Shown: piece after piece, positions 1-8,342 of the stretch | Layout: the number at the start of each line of letters is the position of its first letter | Position numbering within the stretch: position 1 is the first letter of the stretch | NCBI RefSeq assembly: GCF_010692395.1 | Contig: NZ_JAAHHS010000012.1 | Coordinates: 17,029 to 70,115 of the forward strand | Reading direction: 5' to 3' | DNA from: Moorena sp. SIO3H5 | Lineage (GTDB): Bacteria; Cyanobacteriota; Cyanobacteriia; Cyanobacteriales; Coleofasciculaceae | DNA: 53,087 nucleotides | Notes under the pieces: generated by a model | Database searches by the model: none | Told to the model about the DNA's origin: nothing | Seen by the model: the letters and a program-made list of their open reading frames with translations, nothing else | Position numbers and translations under genes: made by a program

Positions 1-638
1 ACTACCTTACGTTTTAGTAGGGTAACTCGGCGACTATCAACAACCATTGCCCAAAAACCCTCTGCGCTCAGTCGCCTTAAGATTGAGTTAGCTTGGGTTT
101 CACTAGTTGTGTGTACTGTCAGTAAGTAAGGTCGCTGAGCATAAGAAACCAAGCCAACATTGACGCCCAGTAGTTGCTCTAGTCGGGATGCCACTTCTGG
201 TTGATTGAAGTAGTCCACCAGAACCGCATAACCATCACCCAATCCCTGAGGAGTATAACTTGGTATGGTAGTAGGCTGTATAGTATTAGGCTGGCTTGAC
301 GGTGGAGATTGAACTACAAAAGCTGAATATCCAACTACCTGATCCAGATAGCGTGCCCAATCTTTGGCATCGTTAATCCCTCTGAAACCGCCAACCCGAG
401 TTACTCTATCTTCCAAATATTGACAAAAATCAGTTTTTGCGCTATTAGGTAAAATTCTTTGAATTTGTTCGTGATTTTTCCTAATTCGGCTAAGCACTAA
501 CAAAATGTACTCGTCGTTTTGTGGTGGTTGGCATTGAGGAGTTATTGGTTGAGCATACACCGAATCAAAGACACCAGCTAAAGCAGCCAGTGCTATCGAG
601 AAAATTTGTAAAATAAACTGTATTGTTTCCCTGGTCAT
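1..638 (-). CDS. exported SPOR-like cyanobacterial protein, 3' end outside window
   Basis: An open frame starts at an ATG on the minus strand (bases 636-638) and runs to the window edge without a stop, so the C-terminus is missing. The first about 30 residues are a signal peptide: MTRE, then a hydrophobic stretch ending in SVYA before QPITPQC. A proline/serine/glutamine-rich linker follows. The last part (GYAVLVDYF, then QPEVASRLEQLLG, RPYLLTVHT and GFWAMVVDSRRV) has the repeated beta-alpha-beta look of SPOR-type peptidoglycan-binding domains. A periplasmic, envelope-associated role is inference; I do not recognise a named family. ycf54 lies 54 bases upstream on the same strand. Confidence 0.6.
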   Translation of the reverse strand, partial: MTRETIQFILQIFSIALAALAGVFDSVYAQPITPQCQPPQNDEYILLVLSRIRKNHEQIQRILPNSAKTDFCQYLEDRVTRVGGFRGINDAKDWARYLDQVVGYSAFVVQSPPSSQPNTIQPTTIPSYTPQGLGDGYAVLVDYFNQPEVASRLEQLLGVNVGLVSYAQRPYLLTVHTTSETQANSILRRLSAEGFWAMVVDSRRVTLLKRKV

Positions 639-692
639 AGATGATTAGATAGTAGACCGATAGCCACTGTCTTGGAAGCAAAAAACTAACCA

Positions 693-1016
693 TTAAACTG
701 ATGCCAGAGACGCTAGAGGGTCAGGTATACTATCTGATGGTGCCTGAAATTCACCAGTTTTGACAAATTCTAGGCGCAGCTTTAACCAGGTGATGAACTT
801 AGGATTAGTAGAAATGATCGCCGTTGCTGGTTGCGGACATTCTTGTTTGACCTGGGACATTTGGGCACTTTCCAAGAATGCTGGCTGGTTGACTAACCAA
901 AAGTCTATTTCTTTTTCCTGTTCATGGTAGTGCCTGGTACGTTCCCGAAGTACTTCCTCCAATGGTTCTTCTTCAAGGAACTTTTGACTGGCTAAAACGT
1001 AGTAGTAAGTTTGCAT
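693..1016 (-). CDS. ycf54: Ycf54 (DUF2488), Mg-protoporphyrin ester cyclase complex protein
   Basis: The 107-residue product begins MQTYYYVLASQKFLEEEPLEEV and contains the family signatures RERTRHYHEQEKEIDFWLV, PAFLE and FITWLKLRLEFVKTGEF. Ycf54 is the conserved accessory factor of the aerobic Mg-protoporphyrin IX monomethyl ester cyclase, which makes protochlorophyllide in chlorophyll synthesis; it interacts with the AcsF/CycI oxygenase. Length matches the family (about 105-110 residues). The gene follows pdxJ on the same strand after 22 bases, so the two may be co-transcribed. Identification rests on sequence recognition and is strong. Confidence 0.93.
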   Translation of the reverse strand: MQTYYYVLASQKFLEEEPLEEVLRERTRHYHEQEKEIDFWLVNQPAFLESAQMSQVKQECPQPATAIISTNPKFITWLKLRLEFVKTGEFQAPSDSIPDPLASLASV

Positions 1017-1038
1017 AATTTCATTTACTAAGGAAAGC

Positions 1039-1761
1039 TCAAAATTTACCTTGCATCGCTTGTTTCATTTCTCTGACCGCCCGTTCTATACCTACCAGAG
1101 ATGCCCTAGCAATGATGCTATGACCAATATTGAGTTCTTCCATACCTTCGATACAAGCAACCGGGTGAACATTCCAGTAGGTAAGACCATGACCAGCATT
1201 GACTCGTAAGCCAGCAGCAATCGCTTGTTGGCATCCGGAGGCCAACACTTTTAATTCTTTAGCCTGACTGATTTCATCAGTAGCTTCTGCATAACTCCCT
1301 GTGTGCAGCTCAATAAATTTAGCTTTTGTTTTAGCAGAAGCATCGATTTGGGCAGGATCAGCGTCTATAAATAAGCTAACGGGAATACCAGCGCTCTGTA
1401 ACTGGGCTACAACCTCACTAAGGCGAGGCATTTGCCCTGCTACATCTAGCCCTCCCTCGGTAGTCACTTCTTCTCGTTTTTCTGGTACGAGGGTAACGTA
1501 ATCGGGTTTAACCTCTAGAGCGATCGCTACCATTTCATCGGTAGGTGCCATTTCCAAATTCAGATGAGTTCGCACCGTTTGTCTTAACAGAGCAATGTCC
1601 CTCTGTTGAATGTGACGTCGGTCCTCTCTTAGATGTGCGGTGATGCCATCCGCACCAGCAAGCTCTGCCAACACCGCTGCTGCCACTGGGTCAGGTTCTA
1701 CAGTGCGCCGTGCCTGACGAATTGTGGCAATATGGTCGATATTTACGCCAAGTGTTAGCAC
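1039..1761 (-). CDS. pdxJ: pyridoxine 5'-phosphate synthase PdxJ
   Basis: This 240-residue protein begins [18 protein letters not shown], the invariant PdxJ N-terminus. It also has [14 protein letters not shown], the [16 protein letters not shown] segment, ELHTGSYA, and the C-terminal [11 protein letters not shown] and [11 protein letters not shown] motifs. PdxJ condenses 3-amino-2-oxopropyl phosphate with 1-deoxy-D-xylulose 5-phosphate to give pyridoxine 5'-phosphate in the DXP-dependent vitamin B6 pathway. Length is normal and all conserved catalytic regions are present. It is upstream of ycf54 in the same orientation. Confidence 0.97.
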   Translation of the reverse strand: MLTLGVNIDHIATIRQARRTVEPDPVAAAVLAELAGADGITAHLREDRRHIQQRDIALLRQTVRTHLNLEMAPTDEMVAIALEVKPDYVTLVPEKREEVTTEGGLDVAGQMPRLSEVVAQLQSAGIPVSLFIDADPAQIDASAKTKAKFIELHTGSYAEATDEISQAKELKVLASGCQQAIAAGLRVNAGHGLTYWNVHPVACIEGMEELNIGHSIIARASLVGIERAVREMKQAMQGKF

Positions 1762-1931
1762 TAATGTTGTTCTCCTGGATTTGACATGCTAGCCATGACC
1801 ATAGCGCAGCTTGCTCTTACACTCCAAGGCTTTACAACCTTAGCTTTGAGCAACATAGCCTTTTCTAGTTTAACAGGGGGAGGGAACATCTAGAGATATT
1901 GTCTATTAAGCGTCTAGAACACAGTACCCCA

Positions 1932-1980
1932 TGAACTAGAAAGCCCCTCGCGAGGGGCGTGCGCAGCGATAGGTAGTTCA
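1932..1980. repeat. short nested palindrome
   Basis: A perfect 16-bp palindrome GCCCCTCGCGAGGGGC (1943-1958) is followed by a GTGCGCAGCGAT tail and enclosed by TGAACTA (1932-1938) and TAGTTCA (1974-1980). It lies between pdxJ and the desaturase and resembles the other GC-rich mini-palindromes in this window. As RNA it could fold as a hairpin, but no T-run follows on either strand, so it is not an obvious terminator. Confidence 0.5.
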
Positions 1981-2002
1981 CCTGAAATTCTTAATCCTGG
2001 GA

Positions 2003-2914
2003 TTAGATACTTCTAGGTTGCAGTTCGTCTTTGGATGGTAATTTGACATTCCAGGCCAGTCCTAAGCCCTGAAGCAGCAGAATGAAGGACCAACCCAGGT
2101 CAAGTTGCCACCAATGATGTCCAAATCTTGCTGAGTTTGGAAAAGCATGGTGATTATTGTGCCATCCTTCACCAAGGGTCAAGATAGCTACGATTGGATT
2201 GTTCTTGCTCATATCAGAGGTAGTGAAAAGCTCGTTTCCCCACAAGTGGCAAACTGAGTTGACACAAAAAGTGATTTGACGCACCAGAAAAATCCGAAAT
2301 GCTCCGCCCCAGATTAAACCACCTAAGACTCCTGAGACAGAACCAGTCAAGACTCCACCCAGGAAACCAGGAATTAACAGGGACAGCAATACCCAAAAGA
2401 CGTAGAGGTTGTCTATTCTTCGGATCAGCTTGTCCTTGATTAGGTCAGGAGCATACTTATAGGGAGGCTGCCAATCCACATTCACAATCCAAGCAATATG
2501 GGAATGCCAAAACCCTTGGATAAATCCCCAAAATCCTCCCTGGTGAAGATGGGGTGAGTGAGTGTCTCCGTCTTGGTCAGAGTAAAGATGATGGCAGCGA
2601 TGATGGTGAACCCAGCTAGTGACTGGTCCTTGAGCGGCCATACATCCAGCAATGGCTAAGAATGCCCTTATAAAGGGTCCAGTCTGAAAGGCACGATGGC
2701 TAAAAAGCCTGTGATAACCGACGGTAATACCGATGAAATTCAGGATGTACATCCCGAGAAAAAGACCAATATCGAGAGGCTGGACGTTCAGTTTCTGAAG
2801 CAACATAACTACTATCGCAGCGATTACTCCCAAAGGGGACATGGCGATAACGATAGTAACTACAGTTTTCTGAAGTGTGCTGACTTCTGGGGCAGTAGAT
2901 GAAGAGATTGACAC
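2003..2914 (-). CDS. desC: acyl-lipid/acyl-CoA delta-9-type fatty acid desaturase
   Basis: The 303-residue membrane protein has the three histidine boxes of integral-membrane di-iron desaturases: HRLFSH (about 68-73), HRCHH (about 105-109) and EGWHNNHH (near 250). Several hydrophobic segments surround them. The fold and the DGDTHSPH motif match the DesC/stearoyl desaturase family, which introduces the first double bond at C9 of membrane fatty acids. Such genes are often cold-induced in cyanobacteria, but no regulatory evidence is visible here. The symbol is by family; which desC paralogue it is cannot be told from the sequence alone. Confidence 0.9.
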   Translation of the reverse strand: MSISSSTAPEVSTLQKTVVTIVIAMSPLGVIAAIVVMLLQKLNVQPLDIGLFLGMYILNFIGITVGYHRLFSHRAFQTGPFIRAFLAIAGCMAAQGPVTSWVHHHRCHHLYSDQDGDTHSPHLHQGGFWGFIQGFWHSHIAWIVNVDWQPPYKYAPDLIKDKLIRRIDNLYVFWVLLSLLIPGFLGGVLTGSVSGVLGGLIWGGAFRIFLVRQITFCVNSVCHLWGNELFTTSDMSKNNPIVAILTLGEGWHNNHHAFPNSARFGHHWWQLDLGWSFILLLQGLGLAWNVKLPSKDELQPRSI

Positions 2915-3140
2915 TTGTGTTGTTTAAATAAAATACTAATACACCAAAACTAAGCATATCCGATTGCTTGTCAGTCTGGCGCTGTTTGGACTCTAGCTCC
3001 GTGCTTACCACGAAGGCTATCAACTGGGATTTTGGATTTGCTTGGAGTTCTATTGTCCGCACTTATCCTCCAATCCCAGGGATTTAAGTTACATTTGGGC
3101 TAATCCTGACTATTGGTCATCGGTGACCTATTGCAGCTAG

Positions 3141-3411
3141 CTAGGGATTGGTGTTGATTTCAATGAATTTATTCCTTGAGGATAAACCTGACTTAATTTT
3201 GATACGAGACTCTGGTACATTAATCCTTTGAGCAAGCAACCCAATTAACTCCTGATTGGCAAAGCCCATCTACAGGTGGTGACTTTAAATGCACCTTGAG
3301 TGTCCCATCGTCTGATCGCGTAGCGTGGCCTTTGGCCTTGTCTTCTATCTTTTGATGTTTAGAATTGGGTTTAACTTGAACTCGCCTCTTCATCAATAAA
3401 AGTTTCTTCAA
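3141..3411 (-). pseudogene. DUF167/YggU-family gene, palindrome insert plus frameshift
   Basis: The frame starts [26 protein letters not shown], typical of DUF167 proteins, whose usual start is the internal MKRRVQ (base 3393). An 8-residue insertion (KGHATRSD) encoded by a 24-nt palindromic repeat then separates KIEDKA from [15 protein letters not shown]. After VDG one extra base shifts the frame, so the track frame ends as [14 protein letters not shown] at 3220. In the -1 register the missing part is intact: [16 protein letters not shown], then [21 protein letters not shown], ending at TAG (3141-3143). The gene is therefore recently inactivated, or there is a sequencing error at about 3270. 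Confidence 0.8.
3312..3339. repeat. mini-palindromic repeat inside DUF167 gene
   Basis: The stretch GATCGCGTAGCGTGGCCTTT followed by GGCCTT has the GGCC-AAA-GGCC arm and CGCGTAGCG core seen at other sites in the window. It adds 8 codons to the DUF167 gene without changing frame. Comparison with family members marks it as an insertion. Confidence 0.7.
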
Positions 3412-3416
3412 AATCC

Positions 3417-3710
3417 TTACCGCTGCTGGCTATGGGAAGTTTTAATGTAGTCACCGTTTACCAGAGTAGCATACTGAGCATGATCGGCTGTGGTAAGTGT
3501 CAAGACTTCTGTTGCGATACTCTTAAGGCCAAAGGCCACGCGGGGCGCGTTCAGAGCCGCTACGCGCCCCGCGTGGCCTAATTCGAGCAAAACCATTGGA
3601 GTAAAACGACTGCGCCAATCGCGGTAAATTTCTTGAGTCATCTTGCCCCTAAAAACTTGACGCTTCATTTTAAGTGTATTGCAAGTGTAGTATACAAGTA
3701 ACTCAAGCAA
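3417..3710 (-). CDS. small hypothetical protein with in-frame palindrome insert
   Basis: A 97-residue ORF ends 5 bases before the DUF167 gene start, so the two are probably one operon. I do not recognise the family. The ends look like ordinary protein: [28 protein letters not shown] at the front, and [20 protein letters not shown] at the back. The middle, [17 protein letters not shown], is translated from a long GC-rich palindrome and is probably inserted. Start may be at the internal MKRQVF rather than the first ATG. Confidence 0.5.
   Translation of the reverse strand: MLELLVYYTCNTLKMKRQVFRGKMTQEIYRDWRSRFTPMVLLELGHAGRVAALNAPRVAFGLKSIATEVLTLTTADHAQYATLVNGDYIKTSHSQQR
3527..3579. repeat. GC-rich palindromic repeat inside ORF
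   Basis: Perfect 17-bp inverted arms, 3534-3550 and 3562-3578, start with GGCCACGCGGGGCGCGT and are separated by an 11-base loop, TCAGAGCCGCT. A further GGCCAAA precedes the left arm. It is translated in frame within the 97-residue ORF. It shares the GGCCAAAGGCCACGC arm with the insert at 3312-3339. Confidence 0.75.
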
Positions 3711-4018
3711 CTCATTGTTTTTTTGGTTTAGCCTGTCTAAAACCTGCCAATACCCAAGAATCCCATGGCGGTAATTCCCTTATTCCCTCCTTGTCCTAGT
3801 TGAGCCGACTGCATTGCTTGATTAAATCAAAAAAAAACCTGAAACTCTTGTCTGTGTCTTGATGCAAAGCACAAGTGGGACAAATCTACCCATAAAGGCG
3901 CAGCCGTCGCTTCAGCATAGCTGCCAAATGCCTAACAGCTTAATACATCAAAGTAGATTCAAACTCCTACTAGAAAACTGATAGGAGTAGAATAGATGAC
4001 AGCACAAAAAACGGGGTT
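3711..4018. other. intergenic region between divergent genes
   Basis: No convincing gene. It holds an A-rich run near 3829 and a short palindromic-repeat relative near 3898-3925 (GGCGCAGCCGTCGCTTCAGC). A minus-strand reading near 3855-3890 gives CPTCALHQDTD, faintly like a zinc-ribbon end of a TnpB-type protein, too short to call. An ATG at 3996 opens a 16-codon frame ending at 4046 that overlaps the start of the next gene. Confidence 0.4.
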
Positions 4019-4876
4019 GTGGAGGGAAGAACGTTGGATGAGCTGAGAACTGCGTTAGAGTTAGCAACCGTTGAAGAGTTACAACAAATGACAGACATTC
4101 TATTCTGTCGTAGGTTTAATCCCTTAGATTACCTTCAGCTCCCTGAGCCAATCGATATCCAAAGCCAAAACCGTGAAGCTTGGTTGGATTCCCTGGAAGA
4201 GCGATTTCGCTTCTTGGCAGCAGATGGAGTAACAGTACTCAAGGGACGAACGAGTGAAGTAACCTACCGACAAGCCCTGATTCAAGTTTGTCGTTACCTC
4301 AAAATTCCTTACTATCAACGTCTGACTACAACTGACTTGGAAGCAGAAATATTTCTTCACCTAATGGAGAAAACCTGGAAACGCTTACCAACCCAAGAGC
4401 AGCAATCCCTAACAGTACAGGTAAAAAAATCCTTAGCTAATTCAAAACTCCCTGAACCCTTACCTGTTCAAATCCAGCACAATCCTATCGAGTTTTTACT
4501 CAAAGGTGGTAGCGCCCTAGCATTGACCTCAATTCTAAAGCCAATAATACTACAACAGGTTGCACGCCAGTTTGCCCTACATTTCGCTCGCTATCAGGTG
4601 GCTAAACAAGCCCTAGTGAAGGGGGGTTTGGCAGCAGCAGCTCAGTTTCAGAACTACTTTACACTACAAACAGCACGACAGGGAATGGCACTCAGTGCTG
4701 CTCGTTATGGGGTTACTCGGAGTGTTTTTGCCTGCCTAGGTCCGATCATGTGGAGCTATTTCTTCGTTGACCTGGGCTGGAGAGCGATCGCAACCAACTA
4801 CGGTCGGATTATCCCAACTATCTTAACCTTAGCACAAATTCGCCTGACTCGTGCTGAGTGCTGGGAACCAGTTTAG
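4019..4876 (+). CDS. YaaW/UPF0174-like conserved cyanobacterial protein
   Basis: The 285-residue product has the family pattern DELRTALELATVEELQQMTDI near the start, then RREFNPLDY-like FNPLDYLQLPEP, AWLDSLEERFRFLAADG, TYRQALIQVCRYLKIPY and DLEAEIFLHLMEKTWKRLP. The C-terminal half is hydrophobic and alanine-rich (SALALTSILKP, and AARYGVTRSVFACLGPIMW), suggesting membrane association. Function is unknown. The start is uncertain: GTG at 4019 gives MEGRTLDELR, while the TTG at 4031 gives MDELR, closer to relatives as I remember them. The next gene begins 17 bases downstream. Confidence 0.75.
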   Translation: MEGRTLDELRTALELATVEELQQMTDILFCRRFNPLDYLQLPEPIDIQSQNREAWLDSLEERFRFLAADGVTVLKGRTSEVTYRQALIQVCRYLKIPYYQRLTTTDLEAEIFLHLMEKTWKRLPTQEQQSLTVQVKKSLANSKLPEPLPVQIQHNPIEFLLKGGSALALTSILKPIILQQVARQFALHFARYQVAKQALVKGGLAAAAQFQNYFTLQTARQGMALSAARYGVTRSVFACLGPIMWSYFFVDLGWRAIATNYGRIIPTILTLAQIRLTRAECWEPV

Positions 4877-4893
4877 ATTGATAGTAGTGGTTA

Positions 4894-6204
4894 GTGGTTA
4901 ATTGGTTCTTGGGAAAGAATAGACATTCAGACAATCACCTACAAATAGCTTGGAACTGCGCTAAGCTGGGAACTCTTATCTTTCCCCTATTTCCAGCTTT
5001 AGGCGCAGTGGGGTTATTACTAGCTGTGGGAGATACATGGCGGCAAAAGTACGCCAGTATGATCTCAAAACCCCTAAACTGGGGCTTGGCTATTTTGAGT
5101 ATCTGGTTGCTCATTACTGCTAGTTTAGCCTATAACCCCACAGAAGCGTTCCTAGGTTTAGGCAATTTTATCCCCTTCTTCGCCGTTTTCGCTGGTTTGT
5201 CTACGCTCATCAAAACCCCAGCACAGCTGAGGCAATTAGCCTGGATTCTAGTTATTCCTTCCCTAGCAGTAACCATCCTGGGCTTTGCTCAGATGGTTTT
5301 GGGTTGGACTAGCCCAAAAGTCTTATCACTAGTCTTTGGTTCAACCTTGGTAGCTAACGGTAATCCTCCAGGTCGGATGGATTCAGTGTTTTTGTATGCC
5401 AATATCCTAGCCGCTTATCTACAAATACCATTAATTTTAGGAATAGGGCTGTGGATTGAGAGGTTTCAAGCTAGGCGTTGGAGCTGGCATCGATTTGATT
5501 ATCCGCTGTTGTTGTTGAGTGTGGTGGTGATCGGTAATGCGATCGCATTAGTTTTGACCACCTCCCGCAATGCTTGGATAATCGCTGTTTTGGCTTGCCT
5601 TGCCTTTGCCCTTTACTTAGGTTGGTACTGGGTAGTGACAGCAGTTACTGCTGCTGTTGGTAGTATTCTTTGGGCATCATTTGGTCCAATGCTAGGGCGT
5701 CAATGGCTGCGTAGTATTGTCCCAGCATACTTTTGGATGCGATTGTCTGACCAGTTGTATCCCGACCGACCCATCGCTACCTTGAGGACAACCCAGTGGA
5801 AATTTACTTGGTCAATGATTCAGGAACGTCCCTGGTTTGGTTGGGGGTTACGCAATTTCACTCCTCTTTACCAGTCACAAATGGAAGTCTGGCTTGGTCA
5901 TCCCCATAATCTACCTCTAATGTTGACTGCTGAAACTGGGATCCCAGGCACACTGATGTTGAGTGGATTAGTTGGCTGGATTATGGTTCAAGGTATCCAA
6001 CTATTAAGGGTTTGGTCAACCGTTGCGACCACTACCACTAGACAAGATTGGCATCAAGACAACTTAATTCTGTTTAGTTATCTGGTGGCTTTTAGCAGCT
6101 GTACTCTATTCAATCTGCTGGATGTAACTCTGTTTGATTTTCGGGTTAATACCTTGGGGTGGCTGTTGTTGTCAGCAATTCGTGGTGTGGCATGTCACAT
6201 TTAA
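4894..6204 (+). CDS. O-antigen ligase family membrane protein
   Basis: This 436-residue protein is mostly hydrophobic with about ten predicted membrane segments. Family marks include LTTSRNAWI (near 225) and a C-terminal loop reading RPWFGWGLRNFTPLYQ then GHPHNLPLMLTAETGIPG. That RPWxGxG...HxHN loop is typical of Wzy/WaaL (O-antigen ligase/polymerase) enzymes, which move lipid-linked glycans at the outer face of the inner membrane. Cyanobacterial members of this superfamily include IctB, once linked to bicarbonate uptake; this one is not clearly IctB. The start is GTG, 17 bases after the YaaW-like gene. Confidence 0.8.
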   Translation: MVNWFLGKNRHSDNHLQIAWNCAKLGTLIFPLFPALGAVGLLLAVGDTWRQKYASMISKPLNWGLAILSIWLLITASLAYNPTEAFLGLGNFIPFFAVFAGLSTLIKTPAQLRQLAWILVIPSLAVTILGFAQMVLGWTSPKVLSLVFGSTLVANGNPPGRMDSVFLYANILAAYLQIPLILGIGLWIERFQARRWSWHRFDYPLLLLSVVVIGNAIALVLTTSRNAWIIAVLACLAFALYLGWYWVVTAVTAAVGSILWASFGPMLGRQWLRSIVPAYFWMRLSDQLYPDRPIATLRTTQWKFTWSMIQERPWFGWGLRNFTPLYQSQMEVWLGHPHNLPLMLTAETGIPGTLMLSGLVGWIMVQGIQLLRVWSTVATTTTRQDWHQDNLILFSYLVAFSSCTLFNLLDVTLFDFRVNTLGWLLLSAIRGVACHI

Positions 6205-6422
6205 CCTAATTTAGCTCTTGATATTGCAATTAGCTAAACCTTAGTTGAAAAGGAATGGTTTAACCACGGGTCAGGATAACCGCTCCCATGCTCACTATAA
6301 TACGCGAAGTGAAGCTTGGTAACCCGTAATTGTTAGGTTTTGTGCCCTGATTAAACGATCAGGATCCTTCCAAATGTCACAATAATCGAAAGCGTTGTCT
6401 AACCAGTTAGGATAAAACTGAA

Positions 6423-7043
6423 GTGGCACAAGATCGGGTCAGACAAAACATTAGGAATCGCGAAAGCCCAAACTCCACGAGTTATTACGAAATACTGGGA
6501 TTGCACCCTAGTGCATCACCCATAGCTATCAGACGTGCCTATCGGCAACTCAGTAAGCGCTATCATCCTGATACAACCGAATTACCCACTGAAACTGCCA
6601 CGATTAAATTCCAAAAGCTGAACCAAGCCTATGCTACCCTGAGTAATCCAGAGCGACGAGCAATCTATGACCAAAAAATTGGTTATTCCCGCCTCAATGT
6701 GATTCAGCCACCCCCTAGTTTAAACAATCCGGTTAATCAAAAGCCACCAAGCTCCTCGTCCTCAGCTTACCTTGATCCCACTGACCGCCCCCTTTCAGCT
6801 GGGGAGATTTTTGTCCTATTCATTTTAGGACTAACCTTTTTAGGCTGCTTACTACTAGCCATAGCGATTGGATTAACCCAAGGTGAAGCTGCTCTGCTAA
6901 TTTCTAAACCCAGTGGTCATGATTTGCTTACTTTACCCGAGATTAATTCTATTCAACAGGCAAAACCTGATAATTTGGATAGTCAAATACCGGTTAATAA
7001 CCAATCAGCCCAAAAAACCCAGATAACCCATTCCTCAGAATAA
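6423..7043 (+). CDS. J-domain (DnaJ-like) protein with one membrane segment
   Basis: A J-domain occupies about residues 20-90: YYEILGLHPSASPIAIRRAY, the invariant HPD in KRYHPDTTE, and LNQAYATLSNPERRAIYDQK. This domain stimulates the ATPase of Hsp70/DnaK. There is no glycine-rich region or zinc finger, so it is a specialised co-chaperone and not DnaJ itself. After a proline/serine linker a single hydrophobic segment (LFILGLTFLGCLLLAIAIG, about 130-150) likely anchors it to a membrane, followed by a polar tail. The start is GTG at 6423. The partner is not evident from the neighbours. Confidence 0.85.
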   Translation: MAQDRVRQNIRNRESPNSTSYYEILGLHPSASPIAIRRAYRQLSKRYHPDTTELPTETATIKFQKLNQAYATLSNPERRAIYDQKIGYSRLNVIQPPPSLNNPVNQKPPSSSSSAYLDPTDRPLSAGEIFVLFILGLTFLGCLLLAIAIGLTQGEAALLISKPSGHDLLTLPEINSIQQAKPDNLDSQIPVNNQSAQKTQITHSSE

Positions 7044-7215
7044 CTGATCAAGAATAACTTATAAGATTAAGTCTGGTTAATCCCTTATAATAGGGTTTAT
7101 CCCATAAATGTTAATTGTCTTAATTGTTAATTGAAAATTGTCATGTGACCATTCATAATTTTCAATTTCATACTGATGTACCACCAATAATTATAAATAG
7201 TTAACCGGACTCGAT

Positions 7216-7488
7216 ATGACACTTCCGCCAGGTGATACCCCCTTGTATAACCACCCTCTACCTGAAATAGAAAGCTGGCTGAAAATACTAGGATGTGAAC
7301 AAGACAGTAATGATCTACATTGCTGGCGTGTTGATCGGCCTACCTGGAAAGCAGAACTTTGCCTTGAGGTAGAGGAGCTAATCGTGCGCTACCTCAAGTC
7401 TGGGGAAGATGGACAAGATGTTCAACGATCTTTCAAGTATTCCCTCAGCCGCAAAGATATAGAAGATGCAGTTTTCTGTGGTCCTTAG
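7216..7488 (+). CDS. DUF3143 family protein
   Basis: The 90-residue protein MTLPPGDTPLYNHPLPEIES matches the cyanobacterial DUF3143 family, including GCEQDSNDLHCWRVDRPTW, VRYLKSGEDGQDVQRSFKY and SRKDIEDAVFCGP. It is soluble and of unknown function, and in many cyanobacteria lies beside a J-domain gene as here, which suggests a functional link (inference). It ends just before a strong palindromic terminator at 7528-7573. Confidence 0.9.
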   Translation: MTLPPGDTPLYNHPLPEIESWLKILGCEQDSNDLHCWRVDRPTWKAELCLEVEELIVRYLKSGEDGQDVQRSFKYSLSRKDIEDAVFCGP

Positions 7489-7527
7489 TGGGTGAAGGGT
7501 CTGCGGTCATTGAAAGTTAGAAGGTTA

Positions 7528-7573
7528 GAAGGTTTTTTAGTTAAACGCGATCGCGTTTAACTAAAAAACCTTC
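7528..7573. terminator. 46-bp perfect palindrome, bidirectional terminator
   Basis: Bases 7528-7573 form a perfect 46-bp palindrome. Each arm reads GAAGGTTTTTTAGTTAAACG followed by CGA up to the centre, and the centre is CGCGATCGCG, which contains a HIP1 site. It sits between the convergent DUF3143 and uppS genes, and each arm ends with a run of T or A, so it can serve as a rho-independent terminator on both strands. Confidence 0.8.
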
Positions 7574-7596
7574 AACTAAAAAACCTTTAACCATTC

Positions 7597-8337
7597 TTAG
7601 ACTTTTCCAAACCGACGTTCACGCTGCTGATAAGTAGACAAAGCACGGTGAAACTGTCCACGGTCAAAATCTGGCCATAGGGTATCTGTGATGTAGAGTT
7701 CCCCATAAGCCATTTGCCAAAGCAGGAAATTGCTCAAGCGCATTTCCCCACTAGTGCGAATTAGCAAGTCTGGGTCACAGATATTGGCAGTATAGAGATG
7801 GCGTGAAAATAGGGCTTCGTCAATGTCATCTGGTTGGATGTGACCAAGCTGGACCTGAGTAGCAATGGCTCTACAGGCTTGTATAATTTCCTGGCGTGCT
7901 CCGTAGTTAGTAGCCACAGTAAACTGAATGCCAGTATTATTCAGAGTTTCATTCATAGAATGCTCAATTTGTGCTTGCAACGATGGTGGTAAGGCCGTCA
8001 AATTTCCCACAAACTGAATCCGAACATTCTCCTCCATCATTTCTTGAAGTTCTCTAGCCAAAACTCGCTCGAACAAGGTCATCAGAAACTCGACCTCTTC
8101 TAAGGGACGTCCCCAGTTTTCTGTAGAAAATGCATAGGCGGTAAGGGCTTTGATTCCCCAATCATCACAACAACGCAGTAGTTTTTTGAGAGCCTCCACC
8201 CCTTGCCGATGTCCTATAACCCGAGGTAGTCCCCGGCGTTTTGCCCAGCGACCATTGCCATCCATAATCACTGCCACATGTCTAGGCAAACGGTCTGGTG
8301 AAAGGTCGCTTGGTAATTTGTTTAGGATAGTTTGCAT
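7597..8337 (-). CDS. uppS: isoprenyl transferase / undecaprenyl diphosphate synthase
   Basis: The 246-residue protein carries the cis-prenyltransferase signature [20 protein letters not shown] with the catalytic Asp, followed by [11 protein letters not shown], the [12 protein letters not shown] motif and the C-terminal [20 protein letters not shown] block that binds substrate. It extends farnesyl or geranylgeranyl diphosphate with isopentenyl units to make the C55 lipid carrier for peptidoglycan and polysaccharide. The gene starts 5 bases after cdaA ends, so they form an operon. Confidence 0.96.
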   Translation of the reverse strand: MQTILNKLPSDLSPDRLPRHVAVIMDGNGRWAKRRGLPRVIGHRQGVEALKKLLRCCDDWGIKALTAYAFSTENWGRPLEEVEFLMTLFERVLARELQEMMEENVRIQFVGNLTALPPSLQAQIEHSMNETLNNTGIQFTVATNYGARQEIIQACRAIATQVQLGHIQPDDIDEALFSRHLYTANICDPDLLIRTSGEMRLSNFLLWQMAYGELYITDTLWPDFDRGQFHRALSTYQQRERRFGKV

Positions 8338-8342
8338 AGCAG

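Noticed and set aside
3711..4018. Zinc-ribbon-like CPTCALHQDTD as TnpB remnant
   Set aside because: Too short; only one Cys pair, no catalytic motifs nearby.
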